NCBI GenBank assembly: GCA_012964275.1
Contig: DTUG01000187.1
Span: 1-8,346 of the forward strand
Direction of reading: 5' to 3'
DNA: 8,346 nt
DNA from: Fidelibacterota bacterium
GTDB taxonomy: Bacteria > Fidelibacterota > Marinisomatia > Marinisomatales > UBA1611
Below are positions 1-7,167 of the stretch, in pieces (the first letter of the stretch is position 1; every line of letters starts with the position of its first letter). A program made the translations under genes and the position numbers. The notes under the pieces are model-generated. The model did not search any database and was not told the DNA's origin. It saw nothing but the letters and a program-made list of their open reading frames with translations.

Positions 1-365
1 GTTTTGGCACCTACAAAGTTCAGATTCGTGATCTGGCTGATCTTGGACAGACAGTTGGTATTGTACATGATATTCGGATTAATCCTTATGCATATCACTT
101 ATATGATAATTTTCCAAATCCTTTCAATCCAGAAACACAGATTCGGTTTGAGATTGGGGCACAAGAGAATGTCCAGATCCTGATCTATGATATTGTAGGT
201 CGACAGGTTCGGTATCTGGTGAATGAGCAATATTCTCCCGGTTTCCATGTTGTGAATTGGGACGGCACCAATGAAAGTGGAAAGCCAGTTTCATCAGGAA
301 CGTATATCTATCTTCTAAAAGCGGGAGATTATATGGCCGATAAAAAAATGCTCTTTGTTAAATAA
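1..365 (+). CDS. Secreted protein with T9SS type A / FlgD-like C-terminal sorting domain (3' part only)
   Basis: The reading frame is open from the window edge (first full codon at position 3) to TAA at 363-365, giving 120 visible residues; the start lies upstream. The last ~85 residues open with YDNFPNPFNPETQIRFEI (FPNPFNP coded at 111-131), continue with LIYDIVGRQVRYLV and NWDGTNESGKPVSSGTYIY, and end in DKKMLFVK. This is the classic layout of the T9SS type A sorting domain / FlgD Ig-like fold of FCB-group bacteria: an NPFNP entry motif, a beta sandwich, a 'G.PV.SGTY.Y' turn and a short basic-hydrophobic tail. By family knowledge, such C-terminal domains direct export across the outer membrane and are often removed or attached at the surface. 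The function of the protein itself lies in the missing N-terminal part. A hairpin follows 13 nt after the stop, so this is probably the last gene of its transcript. Confidence 0.88.
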   Translation, partial: FGTYKVQIRDLADLGQTVGIVHDIRINPYAYHLYDNFPNPFNPETQIRFEIGAQENVQILIYDIVGRQVRYLVNEQYSPGFHVVNWDGTNESGKPVSSGTYIYLLKAGDYMADKKMLFVK

Positions 366-378
366 TAGCTAAATAAAA

Positions 379-406
379 GAGGTGGATGGCAACTGCCATC
401 CACCTC
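379..406 (+). terminator. Perfect 12-bp inverted repeat, probable intrinsic terminator
   Basis: The arms GAGGTGGATGGC (379-390) and GCCATCCACCTC (395-406) are exact reverse complements around an AACT loop. The stem is GC-rich and begins 13 nt after the stop codon of the upstream gene. On the + strand it is followed by a T-rich but broken tract (ATCTTATATTGTATTT, 407-422). On the - strand the stem would be followed by TTTTATTT (complement of 371-378), which is a better U-tract, so the hairpin could act in both directions. It most likely ends the upstream transcript. Because the + strand T-tract is imperfect, some read-through into the downstream operon is possible. Confidence 0.75.
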
Positions 407-414
407 ATCTTATA

Positions 415-1947
415 TTGTATTTAAAGCATCCGTTCCTTATTAGTTTCGTTGTCCTTGGCCTATCCTGCAGTCGTTGGGAGTACCAGGATCCGTCCAACCC
501 CGTGGATCTCCAATCTCCTGAGACATATTTATCGTTCGCTGCTACAGATACGATTTATGCTGGGTTGGATTCCCTTGGGAATCCTGTCTATGCTATTGGG
601 AATGATCCAGACTCGGGAATGGTTTGGGATACATTATTCCAGGCATTTACTACTATTACGACTAGCAAACAGACCCTGCATTGGTGGGGGGAAGATGTAG
701 ATGGCACAGTAGAGGGTTACTATTACAAATGGAATACGGATCTGAATTGGACTTACACAACTCTGGAGAGCGGGACCTTTTTTGTCCCCATCCGGTCAGA
801 ACTGGACATATTTGAATTTGAAGTGAAAGCAGTGGATAATGACCAACTTGAAGATTTATCGGCCGCGAAAATCGTCCTTCCAATCACCAATTCGGCACCT
901 ACAATCAATTTTCGTTATCTTTCTAATCCATTGATTGCTGATATTAATGGAGACACGAGCTTCACCTTTCCTACCCGCACTTTCAACTGGGATCTATATG
1001 ATCAGGATGGCAATGAGACCATCACCGATATCTTTTATGCCCTGGATGATACCTGTGAATCCTGCTGGATCAGGATGGAAGGTGATTTATCTGGTATTAC
1101 CCTGACCAATTTGGAGCAGGGCAATCATAAATTCTACTTGAAGTGCCGTGATATTGCCGGTGCTGGAAGTGAGTTGATACAATTTCCGGATTCGTCACGT
1201 CCATCAGATGCCCAGGTCTGGAAGGTCCTGCCGATCCAGGGTGATGTGCTTATTGTAGACGATTTTCCATTAGATGCAGAGAATAATGCTTTAGATTGGT
1301 ATACGACAATTTTCGATACTATAGTTGGGTCAAACGGGTATTCTGTATGGGAAATCGGGGATGAATTACCTTATTCATCAACGGATGTCACTGCCAATTT
1401 GAATTATTTCAAACACGTGGTTTGGTTCTGTGCCTATAACAATACGGCAGCAGCTAATGATACTTATAACGGTGCCGAAGCAAGCTTAGTGAATTTTGTT
1501 ATGGGTGGTGGAAATCTTTTTATCAATCCCATTGATTATGAGGATACAACCTTTACCTGGTTTCCTATGGATACAATGATGACAATAAACAGATCCGGAC
1601 TGCTCTGGAGCGGGAAGGAGATAATATCTCCTATAGATTCAACATTAGACCTTGAAGTGTCGCATCTTATTTCTGTACGGGTAAAAGGATTTGTACCTGA
1701 TTCGACTCAATTCGCTGTAAATAAAGAGATCTATCATATGCCAGATCCCGTTGATGTTTGGGATGAATGGGATGGTAATCCAACTGTATGCAGTCTTGGT
1801 CAATTTCAGGTTTCCCCGACAACGTATTCAGGCAAGGTCGTTATCATGACTCTGCCTCTTCATGACGGTTATCAGCCTAAACTGGATGGGAATGGTTCTT
1901 CGAGTAAGCTATTTCATTATTTATTCGAGGAGGAATTCATCGAATGA
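415..1947 (+). CDS. Predicted lipoprotein with two Ig/FN3-like domains and a GATase-like domain
   Basis: From TTG 415 the product is 510 residues. MYLKHPFLISFVVLGLSC is a good lipoprotein signal, with lipidated Cys18 and lipobox GLSC. The frame stays open to GTG 382, but that codon lies inside the terminator stem and would add a hydrophilic stretch before the signal, so TTG 415 is preferred; no Shine-Dalgarno is evident. Domain 1 (about 80-155) has the HWWGEDVDGTVEGYYYKWN motif, and domain 2 (about 185-265) repeats the pattern as FNWDLYDQDGNET. Both resemble Ig/FN3-like domains of FCB surface proteins. From 278 a Rossmann-like region carries VLIVDDF (278-284), VVWFCAY (335-341) and FVMGGGNLFI (from 361), as in ThuA/glutamine-amidotransferase-like folds. 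It ends with a GKVVIMTLPL strand and a YLFEEEF helix. No G-x-C-x-G nucleophile elbow is seen, so it is probably non-enzymatic. The stop overlaps the receptor start as ATGA. The substrate is unknown. Confidence 0.8.
   Translation: MYLKHPFLISFVVLGLSCSRWEYQDPSNPVDLQSPETYLSFAATDTIYAGLDSLGNPVYAIGNDPDSGMVWDTLFQAFTTITTSKQTLHWWGEDVDGTVEGYYYKWNTDLNWTYTTLESGTFFVPIRSELDIFEFEVKAVDNDQLEDLSAAKIVLPITNSAPTINFRYLSNPLIADINGDTSFTFPTRTFNWDLYDQDGNETITDIFYALDDTCESCWIRMEGDLSGITLTNLEQGNHKFYLKCRDIAGAGSELIQFPDSSRPSDAQVWKVLPIQGDVLIVDDFPLDAENNALDWYTTIFDTIVGSNGYSVWEIGDELPYSSTDVTANLNYFKHVVWFCAYNNTAAANDTYNGAEASLVNFVMGGGNLFINPIDYEDTTFTWFPMDTMMTINRSGLLWSGKEIISPIDSTLDLEVSHLISVRVKGFVPDSTQFAVNKEIYHMPDPVDVWDEWDGNPTVCSLGQFQVSPTTYSGKVVIMTLPLHDGYQPKLDGNGSSSKLFHYLFEEEFIE
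1927..1933 (+). promoter_or_regulatory. Shine-Dalgarno GAGGAGG for the TonB-dependent receptor
   Basis: GAGGAGG lies 10 nt upstream of ATG 1944, inside the 3' end of the preceding lipoprotein gene, where it codes part of the EEEF tail. It is the clearest ribosome binding site in the window and supports 1944 as the receptor start. The other junctions have weak or no such motif and may depend on translational coupling. Confidence 0.75.
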
Positions 1948-4703
1948 ATTGGTCTCCCATGGTCCTTCTACTGCCGCTGTTTCTATTGGGGGAAGATACA
2001 GGCTCAATTTACGGTACGGTAAAAGATGCTAAATCGAACGAACTTTTGCCCGGAGTAAATGTGATCATAAAAGGTACCTATTATGGTGCGTCTGCTGATA
2101 CGGATGGGAATTATAACATTATGGGTATCAAGCCAGGAAATTATGATATGGAAGTATCGATGATTGGATATAAGGTCATATTAAAGACAGGAATCATTGT
2201 TGAACCCGGAATGATGATAGACCTTGATTTTGAAATGGAAGAAACCGTTCTGAGTTTTGGTGAAGATGTGGTTGTGATCGGGAAAACACCACTTTTCGAT
2301 GTAGATGAGACATCATCCATGGTCCGTGTGAGGTCAGAAGATATTGAAAACATGGTTGTCTCCAGCGTGGAGGATATATTGTCTGAGCAGATTGGAGTTA
2401 CAACACAGGACAATGAAATTCACATCCGCGGCGGAAGGATCGATGAAAGCCTATTTATCGTGGATGGTTTTACTGTAAAGGATCCTCTTTCAGGATATTC
2501 TGGTAACCTGTTTATCAATGCGGATGCGATTGAGGAATTGGAGATTGTAACGGGAGGTTACAATGCTGAATATGGACAAGCCATGTCTGGAGTTGTCAAT
2601 ATTAAACTGAAGGAAGGGCGGGATCGTTATGAAGGGTCACTCAAATTTTCCAGTGACCGTTTTATTTCAAATAATTTCGATTCGGATCGATTAGAATTTA
2701 ATTTCGGTGGGCCAGATCTATTTCTTCAAACCATTCCCAGCGCTCTTGGTATAACGCTGCCGGGCAGATTTTCTTTTTTTCTAAGCGGGTACAGCAATAC
2801 GTATGACGGCAACCTCCCCGTAGCTAATTCTTTATATCCGCACAGGTTTTGGCAGCCAGGGTTTCTTTCCAACCAACAGGCAGATAACCTGATGTCATCT
2901 TTGGGTAAACGGGAAAATAATGATTGGCATATGTTATATAAATTGACCTGGGACTGGACTGCAAGGAAGAAACTTTCCCTGGCCTATGATATTTCAATGA
3001 ATATCAACCAAGGTTATTTTATGCCCCGAGCTTTCTCGTCTACCTATTTCCCTTACAGGTATATGTATATCCTTGATAATTACAATACTATTTCCCGGGA
3101 TACCCGTTTATTTAATTTAAACTGGACACACACTCTGTCGACTCAATCATTCTATGAATTAACTATGGGTAGGTTTATAACCATGGAGCACAGTGCTGTC
3201 CAAGACCTGACCTGGGATCAATATCAGGAACGTCTTGATCTAGAACCAATCAACTATAACCTGAATGATATTGATCGAGATGGAAATATTCAGATCACCT
3301 ATGGGGATGAATTTTATGATACTGGGTTTTCCCCGGAATGGTATGATCTTGCCAGTGACAACTCAAGAATTGATTTGGACTGGACATATCACACAAAAAC
3401 CCGCCATAAAATCAAAACTGGTTTCGAGCATACAACTACAGATATTCAGGTACTGGATATAGATGAACCCTGGAGCGGCACATCAGGATTTGGCGCCAAT
3501 TATGACAGTTATGATGCCCGTACCTATTTTGGGGCATTTTTCCTCCAGGACCGTATTATCTTCGAGGGCATGACCTTGAATCTTGGCATTCGGACAGATT
3601 ACTGGATTCCCGGTAAATATGTGGAAGATGCCATAGCGGACTCTAACAGTGTCATCATCACTGACAAAGCACGTGATAAGTATATGGCGGAGACATTTTC
3701 TTTTCCTTGGTTTGGGGATAAATATCGGATGAAGGCAAGGCTAAGCCCACGCTTCGGTATTTCCCACCCGGTCACAGAAAATGACGTATTGTATTTCTAT
3801 TACGGCCATTTTTCCCAATTACCTACTTTTCAGTATGTCTATGCCAAGATCAATTCCAAAGCCCAATCGACATACCAGGTTTTTGGCAATCCAAACTTGA
3901 ATCCAAAAACCACAGTCCAGTATGAACTGGGAATCAAGCATCGTTTTAGCGAAGACCAGGTGCTGGAAATGAAAGCGTATTGGAAGGATATGTTTGATTA
4001 TGAAACATCACAGACGATCCGTCCTTCCAATCCAAAATATGCGCACCTGATGTTCAATATGTATTTCAATGCGGATTATGCTCGAGCCCGTGGAATAGAA
4101 ATTACTTTAAAGAGCCGAATGTTTACGAACTGGTATACCGATTTGAATTTCAATTATAGTATTGTCACAGGTAAGTCATCGTCGCCTTTAGATAATCTTT
4201 TAGTCCAAGCTGGGCAATTATCAGAAAAGCCACTGGGAGAAAATTTTATGAGTTGGGATCACCCCCTTCATCTTTTTACCAATCTATCCTATAAGCACCC
4301 GCAAAACTGGGGAATATCAACACGGTTGGAATATGAATCGGGTCGGCGCTATACACGCTCAATAATCGATACATTGATAATGGTGAATGATCAGCAATAT
4401 TATGAAGGGCCTCGGGAGGATGATAAACCTTATTATTATTTAAGTGATGTTCCTACAAAGAATATTAATCTGAAGTTTTATAAAACCTTTAATCTGAACC
4501 GTGTTGGAATAAAGTTTTACCTTGAAGCAGAAAACCTGTTGGATGAACGAACACCTCGGAGGATAAATCCATATACCGGGAAAGGCTATGACCCTGGTGA
4601 GATCATTGGTTACCATTTGGCAAACAGCCCGGATCCTAACTCCGATCCATCTCGTTTCCGAAAACCGCGATCAGTAGAACTAGGGTTCCAGGTTAATTTC
4701 TAA
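1944..4703 (+). CDS. TonB-dependent outer membrane receptor with N-terminal carboxypeptidase-regulatory-like domain
   Basis: The product is 919 residues. A short hydrophobic leader (MNWSPMVLLLPLFLLG) probably acts as a signal peptide, although it has no Lys or Arg. Residues 20-105 form a CarboxypepD_reg-like domain: GSIYGTVKDAKSNELLPGV, a GNYNIMGIKPGNYDMEV turn and a MIGYK motif. A TonB-box-like strand, EDVVVIGK, follows at 107-114. The plug spans about 120-223 and includes VEDILSEQIGV, HIRGGR (160-165), a VDG turn, GGYNAEYGQ and MSGVVNIKL (from 214). The rest is a predicted large beta-barrel with aromatic-rich strands, the late motif EAENLLDERTPRRINPYTGKG and a C-terminal strand VELGFQVNF ending in Phe, as usual for outer membrane barrels. 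By family knowledge it imports or moves a substrate across the outer membrane using TonB energy; the substrate is not evident. The start has a strong SD and overlaps the upstream stop (ATGA); the stop overlaps the next start (TAATG). No SusD-like partner is present. Confidence 0.93.
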   Translation: MNWSPMVLLLPLFLLGEDTGSIYGTVKDAKSNELLPGVNVIIKGTYYGASADTDGNYNIMGIKPGNYDMEVSMIGYKVILKTGIIVEPGMMIDLDFEMEETVLSFGEDVVVIGKTPLFDVDETSSMVRVRSEDIENMVVSSVEDILSEQIGVTTQDNEIHIRGGRIDESLFIVDGFTVKDPLSGYSGNLFINADAIEELEIVTGGYNAEYGQAMSGVVNIKLKEGRDRYEGSLKFSSDRFISNNFDSDRLEFNFGGPDLFLQTIPSALGITLPGRFSFFLSGYSNTYDGNLPVANSLYPHRFWQPGFLSNQQADNLMSSLGKRENNDWHMLYKLTWDWTARKKLSLAYDISMNINQGYFMPRAFSSTYFPYRYMYILDNYNTISRDTRLFNLNWTHTLSTQSFYELTMGRFITMEHSAVQDLTWDQYQERLDLEPINYNLNDIDRDGNIQITYGDEFYDTGFSPEWYDLASDNSRIDLDWTYHTKTRHKIKTGFEHTTTDIQVLDIDEPWSGTSGFGANYDSYDARTYFGAFFLQDRIIFEGMTLNLGIRTDYWIPGKYVEDAIADSNSVIITDKARDKYMAETFSFPWFGDKYRMKARLSPRFGISHPVTENDVLYFYYGHFSQLPTFQYVYAKINSKAQSTYQVFGNPNLNPKTTVQYELGIKHRFSEDQVLEMKAYWKDMFDYETSQTIRPSNPKYAHLMFNMYFNADYARARGIEITLKSRMFTNWYTDLNFNYSIVTGKSSSPLDNLLVQAGQLSEKPLGENFMSWDHPLHLFTNLSYKHPQNWGISTRLEYESGRRYTRSIIDTLIMVNDQQYYEGPREDDKPYYYLSDVPTKNINLKFYKTFNLNRVGIKFYLEAENLLDERTPRRINPYTGKGYDPGEIIGYHLANSPDPNSDPSRFRKPRSVELGFQVNF

Positions 4704-5713
4704 TGAAAAGAAAAATACCCATTATTGCATTTATTACCGTTTTTGTCGGTATAGGTTTGAGTCAAAACATCTTTCCAATTTTGGGCGGTCAGCGGGTTGG
4801 TACATCAGTTTTCAGTTTCTTGAATATTGGGGTCAGTGCCCGTGCAGTTGGAATGGGGGAAGCAGTTGTAGCCCTGAACCAGGATGCAACTTCCGTATAT
4901 TACAATCCTGCCACCATTGCCCAGTTTGAAAAAATGGAGCTATCCACCACACAGATACAATGGCCGGCGGATATTAATTATGACTATTTCAGTATTTCTG
5001 GTCATTTAATAGGGAGACATTATTTGGGGATGAGCGCCGGTATACTACATATGGCACCTATGATGGAAACAACGGAATATATGCCTGATGGTACTGGGAA
5101 TTATTTTACGTTTCAGGATCGATTTATTGCTCTGACTTATGGTGCCAAAATGACCGATCGATTCAGTTTTGGCATTACCCTAAAACATGTATCGGAGAAT
5201 CTGGCCGACTATGGTATGAGCACTATCCTCATGGATATGGGTACGTTTTATTGGACTGGCTTCAAGTCCCTGCGTTTTTGTGCAGCTTTGACACATTTTG
5301 GGAGCCAAACGGGTCCGGACGGCTCCTATGATAAGCGGATTCTTGATCAGGGATCTGGTGAAGAGATTACTGAACCCACAGAGTATGAAATTTTTTCACC
5401 TCCAACCATGTTCCGTGTAGGTGCTGCGATTGACCCTGTAACAACAACTAATCATCATGTGGTGGTTGCGATGCAGTTAAACCATCCGGTCGATAATGCA
5501 GAGTATATTGTTACTGGATTTGAGTATTCATATATGAGACTTCTTTATTTTAGATCAGGATTAAAAATCAATAAGAGAGGAGAAGGTCTTACATTTGGGC
5601 TTGGCTTTAATGTGCCTGTAGGATCTGTTATCATTCGAACAGATTATGGATATGCTGATTTTCAACATTTATCTGACCCAAAGCGATTCAGCATAGGGGT
5701 AACCTTTAGGTAA
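4703..5713 (+). CDS. PorV/PorQ-family outer membrane beta-barrel protein
   Basis: The product is 336 residues. The signal peptide MKRKIPIIAFITVFVGIGLS is cleaved probably before Gln21. The family signature is at the mature N-terminus: FLNIGVSARAVGMGEAVVAL (39-58), then NQDATSVYYNPA (59-70). This matches the 'ARa.GMGgA..A...d..a.y.NPA' pattern of PorV/PorQ and FadL-like barrels. The remainder alternates as amphipathic strands and ends in KRFSIGVTFR, a barrel-closing strand. PorV of the T9SS works as an outer membrane shuttle for proteins with C-terminal sorting domains, and PorQ-like relatives have related roles. FCB genomes carry many paralogs, so this copy cannot be assigned to the T9SS core from sequence alone. 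It starts at the receptor's stop codon (TAATG), with only a weak AGG about 10 nt upstream, which implies coupled translation and a shared role with the receptor. Confidence 0.87.
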   Translation: MKRKIPIIAFITVFVGIGLSQNIFPILGGQRVGTSVFSFLNIGVSARAVGMGEAVVALNQDATSVYYNPATIAQFEKMELSTTQIQWPADINYDYFSISGHLIGRHYLGMSAGILHMAPMMETTEYMPDGTGNYFTFQDRFIALTYGAKMTDRFSFGITLKHVSENLADYGMSTILMDMGTFYWTGFKSLRFCAALTHFGSQTGPDGSYDKRILDQGSGEEITEPTEYEIFSPPTMFRVGAAIDPVTTTNHHVVVAMQLNHPVDNAEYIVTGFEYSYMRLLYFRSGLKINKRGEGLTFGLGFNVPVGSVIIRTDYGYADFQHLSDPKRFSIGVTFR

Positions 5714-7167
5714 TGCTTTCACGAGTTATATATTTTCTATTATGGGTTATGCTCTTTCAGGCTTGTATGGAACGCTTTATTATTCCAAATGATTTGAATA
5801 CCGGTCCGGAACCAGATTTCGGTGCAGGGGACACTACTTACCTGTTACTGAATCCTGTCTGGAACGAATCGTATGGTTTACAATCCCCTGTTGAAATATC
5901 AGTTGCTCAGGATGGACGGATCTTTGTGGCTGATCCAGGGCTCCATTCCATTCTTGTCTTTGATCAGGATGGTGATCGACCCGGCGGATTTGATGGTTTG
6001 CTGAATCTGACTGGCGAAACTGCTGAACCTCTGGCTCCAATTGACATGGATATAGATAATAAAATGAACGTCTTTTTCATTGTTGGTACCCAGCAGATAT
6101 ACAGGTGGAACCAATATTGGAACACAGTGGGGATCAGCAAAACGTCTATCAGCGGTTCTTTTACTCATTTACAGACTGGTGTAATTCAAGATGCTGATGC
6201 CAGTACAAATATTTGGCTGGAATTATTAAATGATACCGAATGGGAATTATCTGATGTGATCATGTCAGATAATCAAACCATAATCGATTCTCTATTGGAG
6301 CCCCACATTTTTTATGATGGCCGGCATGAAAAAAATCACTATCTGGATCCTTTTTACGATCCTGACTCCAGCCGCTTTACGGGGCTTACTGCTCCCGCTG
6401 GCGAAGAAAATATGATCTTTACTACAGATGACTATGGCGGTGACCAGAATCAACATCGGGTGGTCCAGATCAATTTTCAGCGTTCGCTTTTGCTGGAACT
6501 TGAAACCGGGGATATGGTATGGGCCTTTACAGGGATATTTGGCGCTACGGTTAAAGGCTATGGCACAGGTGCAGGATCAGTCAATCAGCCGCTGAGTCTG
6601 GATGTGGATTATCAGGGTAATTTGTATTATACACAAGCGGGAGACTATTTCCCTGTACATATGATAGTTCCGAACCTGTCCGGTGATTTTGCCGTCTATA
6701 CGTCCGGTTTTCAGCCGGGCCTTCATGATATTATGATAGCTGAATGGTATGTCTCGCCGCAGGACGTGGCCGTAGACATGAACCGGAATGTATATGTAGC
6801 AAATTCGGGAGACCAGGAGATACTTGTCTTTGAAAGTAATGGACGGTTTTTCAAAAAAGCAGGTATTGAAGAGTTTCTTATCGATACAACGGTTAATATC
6901 TGGTCTGTTGTTGATACCACATCGGTTGATACAATCCTTACCCTTCCAGACTCATCTCAGATTGATACTACATTCCAGTTACTGGTATATGACAGTGTTG
7001 CTGTAGACACCTTTGTTGCCGTTGAAGTTAAGGGTTTATTAGCTTCACCCTCAGCTGTGAGTGTGGATAACCGTGGTATTATTTATGTATGTGATCCCGA
7101 TCAGAGTAGCATTTTTCGATTTTCTCTTTCAAACACATTGGATGATGATATTCAGTTGGATGATTAA
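5713..7167 (+). CDS. Predicted lipoprotein with NHL/SMP-30-like beta-propeller
   Basis: The product is 484 residues. MLSRVIYFLLWVMLFQAC is a lipoprotein signal with lipobox LFQAC and lipidated Cys18. Propeller-type blades recur with the pattern 'SP..i.vd..G.iyVad....i.vf': SPVEISVAQDGRIFVADPG (58-76), APIDMDIDNKMNVFFIV (from 108), QPLSLDVDYQGNLYYTQAG (292-310), SPQDVAVDMNRNVYVANSG (from 348) and SPSAVSVDNRGIIYVCDPD (from 445). The middle (about 150-285) is less regular. An insertion rich in Asp-Thr pairs (about 391-437) separates the last two blades. Such propellers usually bind ligands or partner proteins, and no catalytic residues can be named. The lipidated anchor and the place after a receptor and PorV-like gene suggest a surface or periplasmic partner of that complex. 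ATG 5713 overlaps the previous stop (TAATG). The 3' end overlaps the next gene by 8 nt if that gene starts at 7160. Confidence 0.83.
   Translation: MLSRVIYFLLWVMLFQACMERFIIPNDLNTGPEPDFGAGDTTYLLLNPVWNESYGLQSPVEISVAQDGRIFVADPGLHSILVFDQDGDRPGGFDGLLNLTGETAEPLAPIDMDIDNKMNVFFIVGTQQIYRWNQYWNTVGISKTSISGSFTHLQTGVIQDADASTNIWLELLNDTEWELSDVIMSDNQTIIDSLLEPHIFYDGRHEKNHYLDPFYDPDSSRFTGLTAPAGEENMIFTTDDYGGDQNQHRVVQINFQRSLLLELETGDMVWAFTGIFGATVKGYGTGAGSVNQPLSLDVDYQGNLYYTQAGDYFPVHMIVPNLSGDFAVYTSGFQPGLHDIMIAEWYVSPQDVAVDMNRNVYVANSGDQEILVFESNGRFFKKAGIEEFLIDTTVNIWSVVDTTSVDTILTLPDSSQIDTTFQLLVYDSVAVDTFVAVEVKGLLASPSAVSVDNRGIIYVCDPDQSSIFRFSLSNTLDDDIQLDD

Noticed and set aside
411..422. TATATTGTATTT as a -10 promoter element for the operon
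   Set aside because: It overlaps the preferred TTG start and the terminator tail, and no -35-like or Bacteroidetes -33 TTTG element stands at a suitable distance. AT-rich terminator tails commonly look like -10 boxes.
2141..2413. Minus-strand open frame within the receptor gene
   Set aside because: It lies wholly inside a strongly supported plus-strand gene, has no recognisable motif and is rich in Ser/Thr/Ile as expected of an antisense shadow.
5834..6168. Two minus-strand open frames within the propeller gene
   Set aside because: They are antisense to clear propeller blades and have no domain pattern, ribosome binding site or partner genes.
7061..7159. Longer start (GTG 7061) for the unknown exported protein
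   Set aside because: It would overlap the propeller gene by more than 100 nt and put over 30 residues before a good signal peptide; ATG 7160 gives a normal junction.
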